Source: Actinospineispora eucalypti
GTDB lineage: Bacteria; Actinomycetota; Actinomycetes; Mycobacteriales; Pseudonocardiaceae
Assembly: GCA_014208095.1 (NCBI GenBank)
Contig: JACHMT010000001.1
Span: 1,984,001-2,048,000 of the forward strand
Direction: 5' to 3'
DNA: 64,000 nucleotides
Part shown: in pieces, positions 15,663 through 23,645 of the stretch
Layout of the letters: each line of letters opens with the position of its first letter
How positions within the stretch are numbered: the stretch's first letter is position 1
The notes under the pieces: model-generated
The model's database searches: none
The model's input: only the letters and a program-made list of their open reading frames with translations
What the model was told of the DNA's origin: nothing
Position numbers and translations under genes: made by a program

Positions 15663-17546
15663 TCAGTTCGAGGGTCCGGTGATCGACCCGTTGCTCGCAC
15701 CGTTGTTCATCGGCGCGAACGGGTTGGTCCCTGCCGTTCCGGCGTTCGGGTCACCCGGTACCGCGGACCCCATGTCGCCCGGCTCGGCGGGGAGCTCACC
15801 GGGGTCGCCCGGGAAGGTGTTGCCCTCCGGCATCGGCAGTGCGGCGGGTGGCGCGGCGGCGGGCACGGCGGCGGGCACCGCGAGCTTGGCCCGCTCGGCG
15901 GCCTTCTGCTCCGGGTCCTTGCTGTCCACGGTCAGGGGCTGCTCGGCCGGCACGTCCGGGACGTCGTCGCTGGCCGGCAGCGGCAGGGTGCCGCTGTCGG
16001 GGACGAAGACCTTCTCGTCCTTGTTCAGGCCGGAGAGCACCTGGGTGTTGTCGTCACCGGCCTTGCCCCGGGTGAACTCCTTCATGACCGGCTTGCCGTC
16101 GGCGCCGGGCACGTGCACGAAGGTCTTGCCGTCGTCCTCGGTGACCGAGGAGGTGGGCACGACCATGGCCTTGTTCTCCACGGTGTTGGTCACCACGGAG
16201 ACGTTGGCGGTCAGGCCGGCCTTGAGCTCCTTCGGGGCGTCCTTGAGCAGGATCGTGGCGTAGTACACCGGTGCCGCGTTGACGCCCGGGGAACCGACCG
16301 GGGCGATGGAGGCGACGGTGCCGTCGGTCTCCTTGCCGGCCAGGGCCTCGTAGGTGACCTTGGCCTGCGCGCCGGAGGTGATCCGGACCGCGTCCTTCTC
16401 CGGGAACGCGGCCACCACGGTGAAGGTGTCGATGCCGCTGATCTGGATCAGGGTGCTGCCGGCGGGGAGCACGGCCTGCAGGCCCGCGTTCGGGGACTGG
16501 CCGCCGGTGAGCGCCTTCTGGTCCGCGCTGGCCAGGTCACCCACGTTGGGGATCCGGCCCTGGCTGCCCGGGCTGTTCGGGGTCACCGAGCTGTCGCCGC
16601 TGGACGGCGGGCTGAACTCGCCGACCGCGCCGTTGACGGCGGAGACCACGCCGTCGGCCGGGGCGTAGACGAAACCGTCACCCAGTGAGCCGAGGGCGTT
16701 CGCCACGGCCACCTGCGCGTTGGCCACCTGGGCGCGCGCGGCGAGGATCTGGTTCGGCCGGTTGGTCTTGGCGATGTTCCAGGTGTTGTACGCGGTAACC
16801 GCCGAGGTCCGCGCGGCCCGGTAGGTCGACCGCAGCACGCCGCGGTTCACCTTCAGGCTGTTGATCGCGTTGATGTAGGTCGTCTTGTCGGCGTAGTACT
16901 TGTTCTCCGCATCGGCGACGGCCTTAAGGGCAGCTGAGCACCCCGGAATGGTGTCGGCGAGCGGGCTGCCCTTGTGGCAGCCGGGGATCGCGTCGCGCGC
17001 ATCCTTCGCCTTCTGCACCGCGTCGCGGTCCTGGCGCAGGCCGCGCTCCTGGCGCTCGATGATGTCGCGGTCGGCCTCTTCCTTGAGGTCGATGTTCTTG
17101 CGGGCCTGGTCGACCGACTTCTTGTTGTACTCGTAGATCTTCCGCAGGCCGTCCGGGTTCACGTCGTTGAGAATGATGTCCAGCGCGGCCTGCTGCTGGG
17201 CCAGCGTCTGCTGGGCCTGGAGCACCGCACGCTTGGCACCGCCGTTACCCAGCTCGGCGACCTTCTGGCCCTTCTTGACCTTGTCTCCGACCTTCACGTC
17301 GATGCTCTTGACGTTGCCGCCACGGTTGAAGGTGAGGTTCGCCGACTTAGCCGCCGACACCGCCCCCTTCGCGGTAACCATGTTGGACACCTGGCCTTCG
17401 CGCACCGATGACGTCAACGTCATGGGTGCGTCGTAAGCGCCGTGCACGGCAACGAGGGCGCCCGCGCTCACTAGCACGACGAGCGGTATCGATACGAAAG
17501 CCGCTCGCTTCAACGCCCACCGCCCGCCTGTACCCGCCTCTGACAC
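15663..17546 (-). CDS. HlyD/MacA-like membrane-fusion (periplasmic adaptor) protein
   Basis: A 627-residue adaptor of the RND/ABC efflux type. A single N-terminal anchor (~15-37) leads into a biotinyl-lipoyl half motif (GGNVKSIDVKVGDKVKKGQK), a long coiled-coil hairpin (~95-280), the second lipoyl half (DGFVYAPADGVVSAVNGAVG) and beta-barrel domains (FPEKDAVRITSGAQAKVTYE). The C-terminal ~100 residues are Pro/Gly/Ala-rich and disordered. The hairpin carries an unusual insert with two cysteines in repeated IPGC units (AIPGCHKG, TIPGCSAA). GTG start with AGAGGGG upstream. No ABC or RND transporter gene is adjacent, so its partner is elsewhere or it has another envelope role. Confidence 0.82.
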   Translation of the reverse strand: MSEAGTGGRWALKRAAFVSIPLVVLVSAGALVAVHGAYDAPMTLTSSVREGQVSNMVTAKGAVSAAKSANLTFNRGGNVKSIDVKVGDKVKKGQKVAELGNGGAKRAVLQAQQTLAQQQAALDIILNDVNPDGLRKIYEYNKKSVDQARKNIDLKEEADRDIIERQERGLRQDRDAVQKAKDARDAIPGCHKGSPLADTIPGCSAALKAVADAENKYYADKTTYINAINSLKVNRGVLRSTYRAARTSAVTAYNTWNIAKTNRPNQILAARAQVANAQVAVANALGSLGDGFVYAPADGVVSAVNGAVGEFSPPSSGDSSVTPNSPGSQGRIPNVGDLASADQKALTGGQSPNAGLQAVLPAGSTLIQISGIDTFTVVAAFPEKDAVRITSGAQAKVTYEALAGKETDGTVASIAPVGSPGVNAAPVYYATILLKDAPKELKAGLTANVSVVTNTVENKAMVVPTSSVTEDDGKTFVHVPGADGKPVMKEFTRGKAGDDNTQVLSGLNKDEKVFVPDSGTLPLPASDDVPDVPAEQPLTVDSKDPEQKAAERAKLAVPAAVPAAAPPAALPMPEGNTFPGDPGELPAEPGDMGSAVPGDPNAGTAGTNPFAPMNNGASNGSITGPSN

Positions 17547-18434
17547 TCCGACCCCTCTTTTCCTAATCAGCCGAAATCGCCCGAGTGCAACTCGGTTCCG
17601 GATCGTCCAACGAGAAAAAAGTGGCCGAATACGGCTTGGAAGATGAACAGCAGGTGAACTCTAAGAAAACGGACGGGGGACGGCCCGCAACAAGTGGATG
17701 TCACGATAGGCGATGACGAACATGAGAAGAACCTGATAGGGCACTACCCACAGGGGGATTTCGATTACGAAAAGTTGACTCAAAAAAATGGCCGAATGGG
17801 TTGACAGCGACACTTCGTTGATCGGAAAGGTAGTTCCAGGGCTCTGACCTGCGGTAAAACGATTGAGCGGCGGCGGCGACCCGATCAAGGAGAAGGTTGG
17901 TATCCGCAACGACCGGTCGACTGTGATTCACTCACGTGGGTGGCAAGATGTTTCGGCGCGCCGCCTGCCGGGTGAAATATCGACTCACGGCATGTCGATG
18001 GTTGCGCCGGGCGGCGTTGAAGATGCGTCAGAAGTGATTAAGTTCCTTCGCAATGCGAAGGAACTTAGGACGAATTGACGGCGACCTCCAGGTGTCGCAT
18101 CCCCCAACGCCTCGGGTTGCCTTCGCCGGGGTCGGCCGAGGGGTTCGACTCGGTTCGACACCGGAATCCTCGGACAGGATTCTGGCGGACCGCCGGTGCT
18201 ATATCGAAGTGATTAACGTGAATGCCGGTACGGCGTAGGTTGAAATACTTATCGAATGACGTTTAGAACGGGCTGCCGGGCCGGCGCACGAAAGCCTCCG
18301 GGGGCATCGGCGCCGCCCGGCCGGCCCGGCTTGCCTCGGGTCCCGCGTGCGGACTCCCCGACGTCGGGGATGGGCGCCCGGCGCCGGCTCGGGCGTCGCT
18401 CCGGCCCGGGCGTCGCTCCGGGCCGGCGGGCCGG
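17547..18434. other. Gene-free intergenic stretch, relatively AT-rich
   Basis: No frame here has convincing codon use or a recognisable product. The stretch holds a direct repeat (AAAAAAGTGGCCGAAT near 17616 and AAAAAAATGGCCGAAT near 17783), a perfect 13-bp hairpin at 18039-18067, a weaker inverted repeat at 18161-18185 (CCGGAATCCT/AGGATTCTGG) and a 17-bp tandem repeat (GGGCGTCGCTCCGGCCC) at ~18391-18420. Promoters for the HlyD-like gene must lie at its left end. Confidence 0.6.
18039..18067. repeat. Perfect 13-bp hairpin in gene-free region
   Basis: TAAGTTCCTTCGC (18039-18051) and GCGAAGGAACTTA (18055-18067) pair perfectly around a 3-nt loop. There is no T tract on either side, so it is not a standard terminator. 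It could be a protein-binding palindrome or the core of a small structured RNA. Confidence 0.6.
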
Positions 18435-19391
18435 CTAGGGCCGGCCGCCGATGTCGGGGCCCCGGTAGTCGCGGCGCGAGCTCGCGTCCATGCCGATCTC
18501 GTACTTCACGCAGGGGGAGATGTCGTTGCCCTCGATCACTGCGCCGGTCGAGTTGTTCTGGAAGCTGAACGCCTTCCGGACGCCGGCGTTGATGTCGTTG
18601 TCGGTGATGCGGACATTCTGGACGTCGTCGATCTGTACCGCCTGTGAGGCGTTGGCGTCGCAGAAGTTGTTGCTAAAGGTGATGTCCTTTGTCACGCCAA
18701 TGCCGCTGCCGTCACCGGCGGACGAGTGCGGGCCTTCGACGATCAGGCACTGGTTGTCGATTTCCAGGCAGGCATTCCCGTCGATGAGGACATTCTGGCT
18801 TGCCGGGGCGTCGGGGCCGGTGGCGAAGCTCTGCATGCAGTCGGCATGGGCGTCCGTGCGTTCCGGGTCGATATAGCTGATCGTGTTGTGCAGGATTTTC
18901 AGGTTCGCGCCGAAGAATCGCAGGCCGTCGTGGTCCTCGCCGGTGGGATGGGTGACGGTGTTGTGCTCGACGGTGATGTTGTTGCCGCGCATCAGGATGC
19001 CGGGGGCGATCCCGCCGACCACGTTGAAGCCGGAGAGAACCACGTTGTCGGCGGTGATCGTGATCCCCTTGACCTCGCTCTTCCCATCGCCGAAGATCAG
19101 CATCGGCCACTCCGGGGTGCCCCCCTTGGCGATCACCAGGCGCGCGCCGCCGAAGTCGCCGAAGGCGCAGATCCGGTCGCCCGGATAGCCCTTCTCCAAC
19201 GCGCGCCCCAGCCCCACCTGGTCACTCACGGAACTGATGCAATCGCTCGGCGCGGCATAGGGCCGCTGTGCGCCGGGGGTCGCGCCCTTCGGCCAGAAGT
19301 AGACGCCGGCGGCTATTGCTATCACGAGTACGGCGCCGATCGCGATCCAGCGGGGGCGCGGACTTCTGGGCACTCGTTTGAAGACGTCCAC
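18435..19391 (-). CDS. Membrane-anchored right-handed beta-helix protein
   Basis: A 318-residue protein with an N-terminal transmembrane anchor (~14-33, WIAIGAVLVIAIAAGVYFW) and an extracytoplasmic pectate-lyase-like beta-helix from ~90 on. Repeating turns such as NITVEHNTVTH, LKILHNTISYID and VRITDNDINAG are visible, with a central HDGLRFFG segment. Cysteines are spread through the domain. The start is a GTG preceded by AAAGGA 5 nt upstream; the frame is open further but without a ribosome site. It is divergent from the TetR that leads the polysaccharide locus. A role in binding, cleaving or epimerising an acidic glycan is plausible, but no catalytic motif is certain. Confidence 0.75.
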   Translation of the reverse strand: MDVFKRVPRSPRPRWIAIGAVLVIAIAAGVYFWPKGATPGAQRPYAAPSDCISSVSDQVGLGRALEKGYPGDRICAFGDFGGARLVIAKGGTPEWPMLIFGDGKSEVKGITITADNVVLSGFNVVGGIAPGILMRGNNITVEHNTVTHPTGEDHDGLRFFGANLKILHNTISYIDPERTDAHADCMQSFATGPDAPASQNVLIDGNACLEIDNQCLIVEGPHSSAGDGSGIGVTKDITFSNNFCDANASQAVQIDDVQNVRITDNDINAGVRKAFSFQNNSTGAVIEGNDISPCVKYEIGMDASSRRDYRGPDIGGRP

Positions 19392-19539
19392 AGCGGTCCT
19401 TTGCACAAATCGGGGAATTTGTGGACCGTAGCATGTGATATCGAAAGATTTATCCGGTCTCCTCGAACACGTTGGTGCCCGATCCGGCCCGCGAGGTCCA
19501 GGCGAATTCCTCGGTGAGTCGGCGGGTCTGATACATTGT

Positions 19540-19562
19540 GTCAATCGTGACATCGTGTCACA
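19540..19562. promoter_or_regulatory. Candidate TetR operator (TGTCA/TGACA half-sites)
   Basis: Alternating half-sites TGTCA (19540-19544), TGACA (19549-19553) and TGTCA (19557-19561) include the perfect inverted repeat GTGACA-TCG-TGTCAC at 19548-19562. It lies 15 bp before the preferred tetR start and beside TACATT (19533-19538), a possible -10. Confidence 0.55.
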
Positions 19563-19576
19563 GCTTGGGGGCATGG

Positions 19577-20191
19577 GTGGAGCTGCGAGAGCGGAAGAAG
19601 GCGCTGCTGCGGGACGCGATCGTGCGCAACGCGGTCGACCTGTTCGAGCGGCGGGGCTTCGACGCGGTCAGCGTGGAGGAGATCTGTCAGGCCTCCACCT
19701 GTTCGCGCAGCACCTTCCACCGGTATTTCGGCAGCAAGGAGGACCTGCTCTTCCCGACCGCCGCCGAGAAGCTCGAGACGCTCGCCGCCACGCTGGATGC
19801 GGCCGACGCCGGCTGGGACCCGTGGGAGGTGGCCCGGGACGCGGTCTCGGTCGGCCTGCGCGGGTTCCTCGACGACCTGGAGCCGGACCTGCAGGCCAGG
19901 TGCATCCGGCTGTGGTTCTCCGAGGCCCAGCCGCGCCGGCGGTACCTGGAGATCGTGCTGGAGTGGGAGACCGTGCTGTCGCGGTTCTTCGGCCCCCGGC
20001 TGGGGGTGGACCCGGCGACCAGCCTGGAGTGCCAGTTGCTGGCTTCCTCGATCAGTTCGGCGCTGCGGGCCGCGCTGGGCACCGCAATGGCCACCGGTGA
20101 CCCGGTGGAGGCGCTGATCCGGCGGGCCTTCGAGATCGTGGAGACCGGGCTGTCGGCCAACCTCTTCGCCCTGCGCCAGACCGCCGTGTAG
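19577..20191 (+). CDS. TetR-family regulator heading the polysaccharide-side operon
   Basis: A 204-residue TetR protein with the N-terminal HTH at ~5-58 (IVRNAVDLFERRGFDAVSVE, then RSTFHRYFGSKEDLL). The GTG at 19577 is preferred because GGGGG lies 6 nt upstream and the HTH then starts at the usual distance; an upstream GTG at 19538 would add 13 residues and overlap the putative operator. The C-terminal domain is an all-helical ligand pocket. It lies 19 bp before the first of two membrane protein genes that overlap the PL7 lyase gene, so it probably controls that transcript. Confidence 0.88.
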   Translation: MELRERKKALLRDAIVRNAVDLFERRGFDAVSVEEICQASTCSRSTFHRYFGSKEDLLFPTAAEKLETLAATLDAADAGWDPWEVARDAVSVGLRGFLDDLEPDLQARCIRLWFSEAQPRRRYLEIVLEWETVLSRFFGPRLGVDPATSLECQLLASSISSALRAALGTAMATGDPVEALIRRAFEIVETGLSANLFALRQTAV

Positions 20192-20210
20192 CCGTGTGAA
20201 GGAGACCGGG

Positions 20211-21017
20211 ATGCCGCCGCTGAACCAGCCCCTCCCGCCGTTGGAGACGACGGTCATGCCGGCCGGCGCGCAGCTGATGTTCACCTTCGTCACCGGCGTC
20301 CCCATGCTGGCCGTGCTGGCGGTCGCGGTGGCGCACCTGGTGCGGCGCCGGGACGCCCTGTTGCTGCTGTGCTTCCTGGGCGGGCTGGCGGCGGTGATGG
20401 CCGAGCCGGTGGTGGACGTGCTGAGCCACCTGTACTTCCCGGTGATCGGCCAGCAGACGGCGTTCACCGCGCTGGGCCGGCCGATCCCCTGGGCGCTGGT
20501 GTTCGCCTATCCCTGGTACGTCGGCGGCCAGGGCTACCTGGCCTACCGCCTGTTCGCCTCGCGCCCCTCGGCCGGGCGGATCTGGCGGCTGTGGGGGCTG
20601 TACGCGCTGTCCAACATCGCGGTGGAGACGCCGGGAGTGCTCACCGGGTTCCACGTCTACTACGACAACCAGCCGCTGAACCTGTGGGGCTTCCCGCTGT
20701 GGTGCGCGGCGGTGCAGGCCATCATGCCGATGGCCGCCGGCGCGCTGATCCACGCCACCCGCCCTCGGCTGGGCAACGGCTGGCCCCTGCTCGCGGTGGT
20801 CCCGCTGGTGCCGATGGCCGACGGGATGGTCAACGCCGGCCTGGACCTGCCCATGTGGATCGCGCTCGGCTCCGGGGCCTCGTGGCCCGGCACGTACCTG
20901 GCGGCCGCGCTGACCATCGGCATGGCGGCCCTCGGCGTCTGGGTGCTCACCGTGCTGGTGGCCCGCCCGCCCGAGGACGCCCCGCAACCGGCGGCTCGAA
21001 TCGAGGCGGCCCGGTGA
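20211..21017 (+). CDS. Seven-TM membrane protein of unknown function (I)
   Basis: A 268-residue integral membrane protein with about seven hydrophobic helices, for example MFTFVTGVPMLAVLAVAVAH, FLGGLAAVMAEPVVDVL and LAAALTIGMAALGVWVLTVL. GGAGACCGGG precedes the ATG at 20211; a GTG at 20196 is a weaker alternative. Conserved-looking polar or aromatic spots inside helices are MAEPVVDVLSHLYFP, AYPWYVGG and LPMWIALG. I do not recognise a named family. Its stop overlaps the next start (GTGA), so it works with the second 7-TM protein. Position between TetR and the lyase suggests an envelope or lipid/isoprenoid role; this is context only. Confidence 0.7.
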   Translation: MPPLNQPLPPLETTVMPAGAQLMFTFVTGVPMLAVLAVAVAHLVRRRDALLLLCFLGGLAAVMAEPVVDVLSHLYFPVIGQQTAFTALGRPIPWALVFAYPWYVGGQGYLAYRLFASRPSAGRIWRLWGLYALSNIAVETPGVLTGFHVYYDNQPLNLWGFPLWCAAVQAIMPMAAGALIHATRPRLGNGWPLLAVVPLVPMADGMVNAGLDLPMWIALGSGASWPGTYLAAALTIGMAALGVWVLTVLVARPPEDAPQPAARIEAAR

Positions 21018-21757
21018 CCAGCTACGACCCCCGGGCGACGCTGGACGCCATCTCCGCGAACGCCGTCCCGGTGGTGCTGGTCGGCGGGTTGTCGATCGTG
21101 GCCATGTTCGTGTTCTTCGTGGAGGCGGCCCGGATGGGCGCCCGCGACCGCGTCTACCCGATGGCGCTGTGGATGACCGCGCTGTGGTGGCCGCACGACG
21201 GGTCCTACCTGCTGCACCTCGGCGACTGGTGGGGCCGCTACGACCACTGGTTCATGCAGCTGTTCTGGTTCGCCATCGTGGTCACCTTCCTGGCCGAGAC
21301 CACGTTCTTCGTGCAGACCGTGCGGTTCGGCCGCGACGAGCTGTCGCCGGGTCTCACCGCACCGGCGCACGCGGCGCGGATGCTGGGCGCGCTGGCCTGC
21401 GGGGTGATCAGCTGGACCCTGCTCAAGGGCGCCCTGGACGACCCGCTCTATCTGCTGTCCTTCATGGCCACGCTGCTGTGGGGCGGCCCGTCGGGCAGCG
21501 CGCTGCTCGGCCGGCGCCCGGACGGCCGGGGCCAGTCGGTGCTGGAGTGGATCGGGTTCACCGTGATGGCGGTGCTCTACTCGGTCGCCTCGATCGGCTT
21601 CTTCGGCGGCGGGTTCTTCCACTCCTGGGCCTACCTGGCGCTGTGCGTGGCCGCGTGCGCCTGGGCGGTCGTCCACCTGCGCCAGGTATGGCTCTCCGGG
21701 GCGCCGCTCACCTCCCGCCACCCGCACCGGAGGAATTTGCTAGCGTCCGAAAAATGA
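21014..21757 (+). CDS. Seven-TM membrane protein of unknown function (II)
   Basis: A 247-residue protein with about seven membrane helices, started by the GTG overlapping the preceding stop. Helix 2 carries the striking polar motif ALWWPHDGSYLLHLGDWW and helix 3 a buried acidic residue (FLAETTFFVQ). Size, helix number and intramembrane acidic/aromatic residues recall integral-membrane terpene cyclases of the Pyr4 type, but I cannot confirm this and offer it only as a hypothesis. The stop overlaps the PL7 lyase start (ATGA). Confidence 0.65.
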   Translation: MTSYDPRATLDAISANAVPVVLVGGLSIVAMFVFFVEAARMGARDRVYPMALWMTALWWPHDGSYLLHLGDWWGRYDHWFMQLFWFAIVVTFLAETTFFVQTVRFGRDELSPGLTAPAHAARMLGALACGVISWTLLKGALDDPLYLLSFMATLLWGGPSGSALLGRRPDGRGQSVLEWIGFTVMAVLYSVASIGFFGGGFFHSWAYLALCVAACAWAVVHLRQVWLSGAPLTSRHPHRRNLLASEK

Positions 21758-22554
21758 CGCCGAAAACCATTCTGCTGCTAATGGTGTTGTTGGTTACGAC
21801 AATTGCCTGCGGCTCGCCTGCTCCGAATGCGCCGCCGCCGGACCTGGCCCCGGCCACGCCTCCGGAAATAGCCGCGCCGGACCCGGGAGCGGACCGGTCG
21901 AACCGCTATCCGAGTGACGTTCTAGACCTGAAGAACTGGTACCTCACGCTGCCCACCGGCAAGCCCAAGGACCCGGACACCGTGGAGCAGCCGGCGCTGG
22001 CCCGCTACCGGAGCGAGTACTTCCGCCTGGACGGCGCCGGCACCGGCGTGGTGTTCCGCGCGAACGCCGGCGGGGTGACCACCAAGGGCAGCAAGTACCC
22101 CCGCTCAGAGCTGCGCGAGATGGCCGGCGAGGAGAAGGCGTCCTGGTCGAACGGTGACGGGACCCACACCATGACGGTCCGGCAGGCGGTCACCCGGCTG
22201 CCCCCGGCGAAACCCGAGATCGTCGCGGCGCAGATCCACGACGCCGACGACGACGTGCTGCTCGTGCGGGTGGAGGGCAACCGGCTGATCGTCCGCTACG
22301 ACGACGGGGACAGCGAGGCGGTGCTCGACCCGGCCTATCGCCTGGGCACGGTCTACGAGCTGCGGATGGTCGCCGCCGGCGGCCGGGTGGAGATCTTCTA
22401 CAACGGCGTGCGCAAGGCCGAGGTGCCGAAGAGCGGGTCGGGTTGGTACTTCAAGACCGGCGCGTACCTGCAGTCCAACCCGGACCGGGGGGACGCCCCG
22501 GACGCGGTGGGCGAGGTCGTGATCTACGGCCTGCGGGTGGAGCATTCCCGGTGA
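21754..22554 (+). CDS. Polysaccharide lyase family 7 (alginate lyase-like) lipoprotein
   Basis: A 266-residue exported lyase that would cleave alginate or a related polyuronate by beta-elimination. Residues 1-19 form a lipoprotein signal ending in the lipobox VTTIAC. The PL7 jelly-roll shows the three catalytic strands: R117-S-E-L-R-E, Q160-I-H162 and Y232-F-K234-T-G-A-Y-L-Q240. The start is the ATG overlapping the previous stop; a TAGCGT box at 21741-21746, 7 nt before the ATG, could also give an independent leaderless transcript. It lies immediately upstream of a dehydrogenase-synthase-epimerase set, a layout reminiscent of algL in alginate operons, although algL belongs to PL5. Confidence 0.88.
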   Translation: MTPKTILLLMVLLVTTIACGSPAPNAPPPDLAPATPPEIAAPDPGADRSNRYPSDVLDLKNWYLTLPTGKPKDPDTVEQPALARYRSEYFRLDGAGTGVVFRANAGGVTTKGSKYPRSELREMAGEEKASWSNGDGTHTMTVRQAVTRLPPAKPEIVAAQIHDADDDVLLVRVEGNRLIVRYDDGDSEAVLDPAYRLGTVYELRMVAAGGRVEIFYNGVRKAEVPKSGSGWYFKTGAYLQSNPDRGDAPDAVGEVVIYGLRVEHSR

Positions 22555-22696
22555 GCAAATGGCGTTTCCCGAAATACTCCGTTCGGGCGCAAATAAGTTT
22601 TTCGGAATGTGCTAGGGCAAGTTGATATGTAACGGTTCGGCAGATTCTCACGAAAGTCGGGATACCAACCCCTCCCAGCTCCCCAGGAGTGGAAAC
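22555..22696 (+). promoter_or_regulatory. Promoter/leader region of the dehydrogenase-synthase operon
   Basis: The 142 bp between the lyase and the dehydrogenase contain an extended -10-like TGCTAGGGC (~22609-22617) and about 80 nt of leader with several short complementary stretches, ending in CAGGAG 7 nt before the GTG. No known riboswitch consensus was recognised. Confidence 0.4.
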
Positions 22697-23641
22697 GTGG
22701 AATCCTTCATGCATTCGTCAAGAATCTTCATCGTCGGTTCCGGTGTGGTCGGAACCGCCACCGGTGAAGGTTTTCGGGCCTTTGGCCACCGGGTCAGTTT
22801 CGTGGACATCTCACCGTCCCGGGTACGCCAGCTGCAGGCCCGGGGCCTGGACGCGAGCACCAAGCTGGACCTCACCGACGAGCCGGCGGACGCGGTCATC
22901 TTCCTCACCCTGCCCACCCCGAACGACGGCCTCGCGTACGACCTGCGCGCGCTGACCGAGGGCACCGCGGCCGTGGGCCGCGCGCTGGCCGCGACCGACC
23001 GGCGGCACACCGTGGTGGTCCGCTCGACCGTGCCGCCCGGCACCACCGACGGCCTGGTCCGGTCGGTGCTCGAGCACTCGTCCGGGCGGACCGAGGGCGA
23101 GGGCTTCGGCCTGGCCGCGAACCCCGAGTTCCTGCGCGCGGCGACCGCCGGGGAGGACTTCCGCAACCCGTGGATGACCGTCATCGGCAGCCGCGACCTG
23201 CGCGCCGTGGCGCAGCTGCGGCACCTGCTCACCCCGTACGGCGGCAAGCTGCGCACGTTCTCCGACCCGGCCGAGGCCGAGCTGGTGAAGTGCGCGAACA
23301 ACCTGTTCAACGCGACGAAGATCAGCTTCTGGAACGAGCTGTGGCTGGTCGCGCGCCGGGCCAACCTGGACCTGGACGACATCGCCGCCACCGTCGCCGA
23401 CGCCGCCGAGGGCTCCTGGAACCCCCGCTACGGCATCCGGGGCGGGGCGCCCTACGGCGGCGTCTGCCTGCCCAAGGACACCCGCGGCTTCCTCGGCTAC
23501 GCCGAGGAGATCGGGGTGGAGATGCCGCTGCTGCGCGCGGTGGTGGAGACCAACGACCGCATGGTCGAGGTGGTCGACCAGGAGGCCGACGTCGCGGTGT
23601 CCATCCCGTTCGCCCGGGCCAGCACGCCGGCCACGGTCTGA
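22697..23641 (+). CDS. Short UDP-glucose/GDP-mannose dehydrogenase family protein
   Basis: A 314-residue NAD-dependent nucleotide-sugar dehydrogenase that would oxidise C6 of UDP-glucose or GDP-mannose to the uronate. The Rossmann motif IFIVGSGVVGTATGEGF, the NPEFLRAAT loop, the lysine-bearing KCANNLFNATKISFWNE helix and the catalytic GGVC257LPKD motif are intact. The protein ends ~57 residues after the cysteine, so the usual C-terminal nucleotide-sugar-binding domain (~100 residues) is missing although the frame is clean. Start GTG with AGGAG upstream; ATG at 22709 is an alternative. The processive glycosyltransferase starts 4 bp after its stop, so it probably supplies that enzyme with an activated uronic acid. 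Confidence 0.88.
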   Translation: MESFMHSSRIFIVGSGVVGTATGEGFRAFGHRVSFVDISPSRVRQLQARGLDASTKLDLTDEPADAVIFLTLPTPNDGLAYDLRALTEGTAAVGRALAATDRRHTVVVRSTVPPGTTDGLVRSVLEHSSGRTEGEGFGLAANPEFLRAATAGEDFRNPWMTVIGSRDLRAVAQLRHLLTPYGGKLRTFSDPAEAELVKCANNLFNATKISFWNELWLVARRANLDLDDIAATVADAAEGSWNPRYGIRGGAPYGGVCLPKDTRGFLGYAEEIGVEMPLLRAVVETNDRMVEVVDQEADVAVSIPFARASTPATV

Positions 23642-23645
23642 GGTC

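Noticed and set aside
17661..17909. 82-residue reverse-strand hydrophobic ORF
   Set aside because: No ribosome site, no recognisable family, and codon use unlike neighbouring genes; the gap is better described as non-coding.
22555..22696. Riboswitch (c-di-GMP or c-di-AMP type) before the dehydrogenase
   Set aside because: A GAAA-like loop and a GGGCAA stretch caught the eye, but the conserved cores of GEMM and ydaO motifs are absent. An Infernal search against Rfam would decide.
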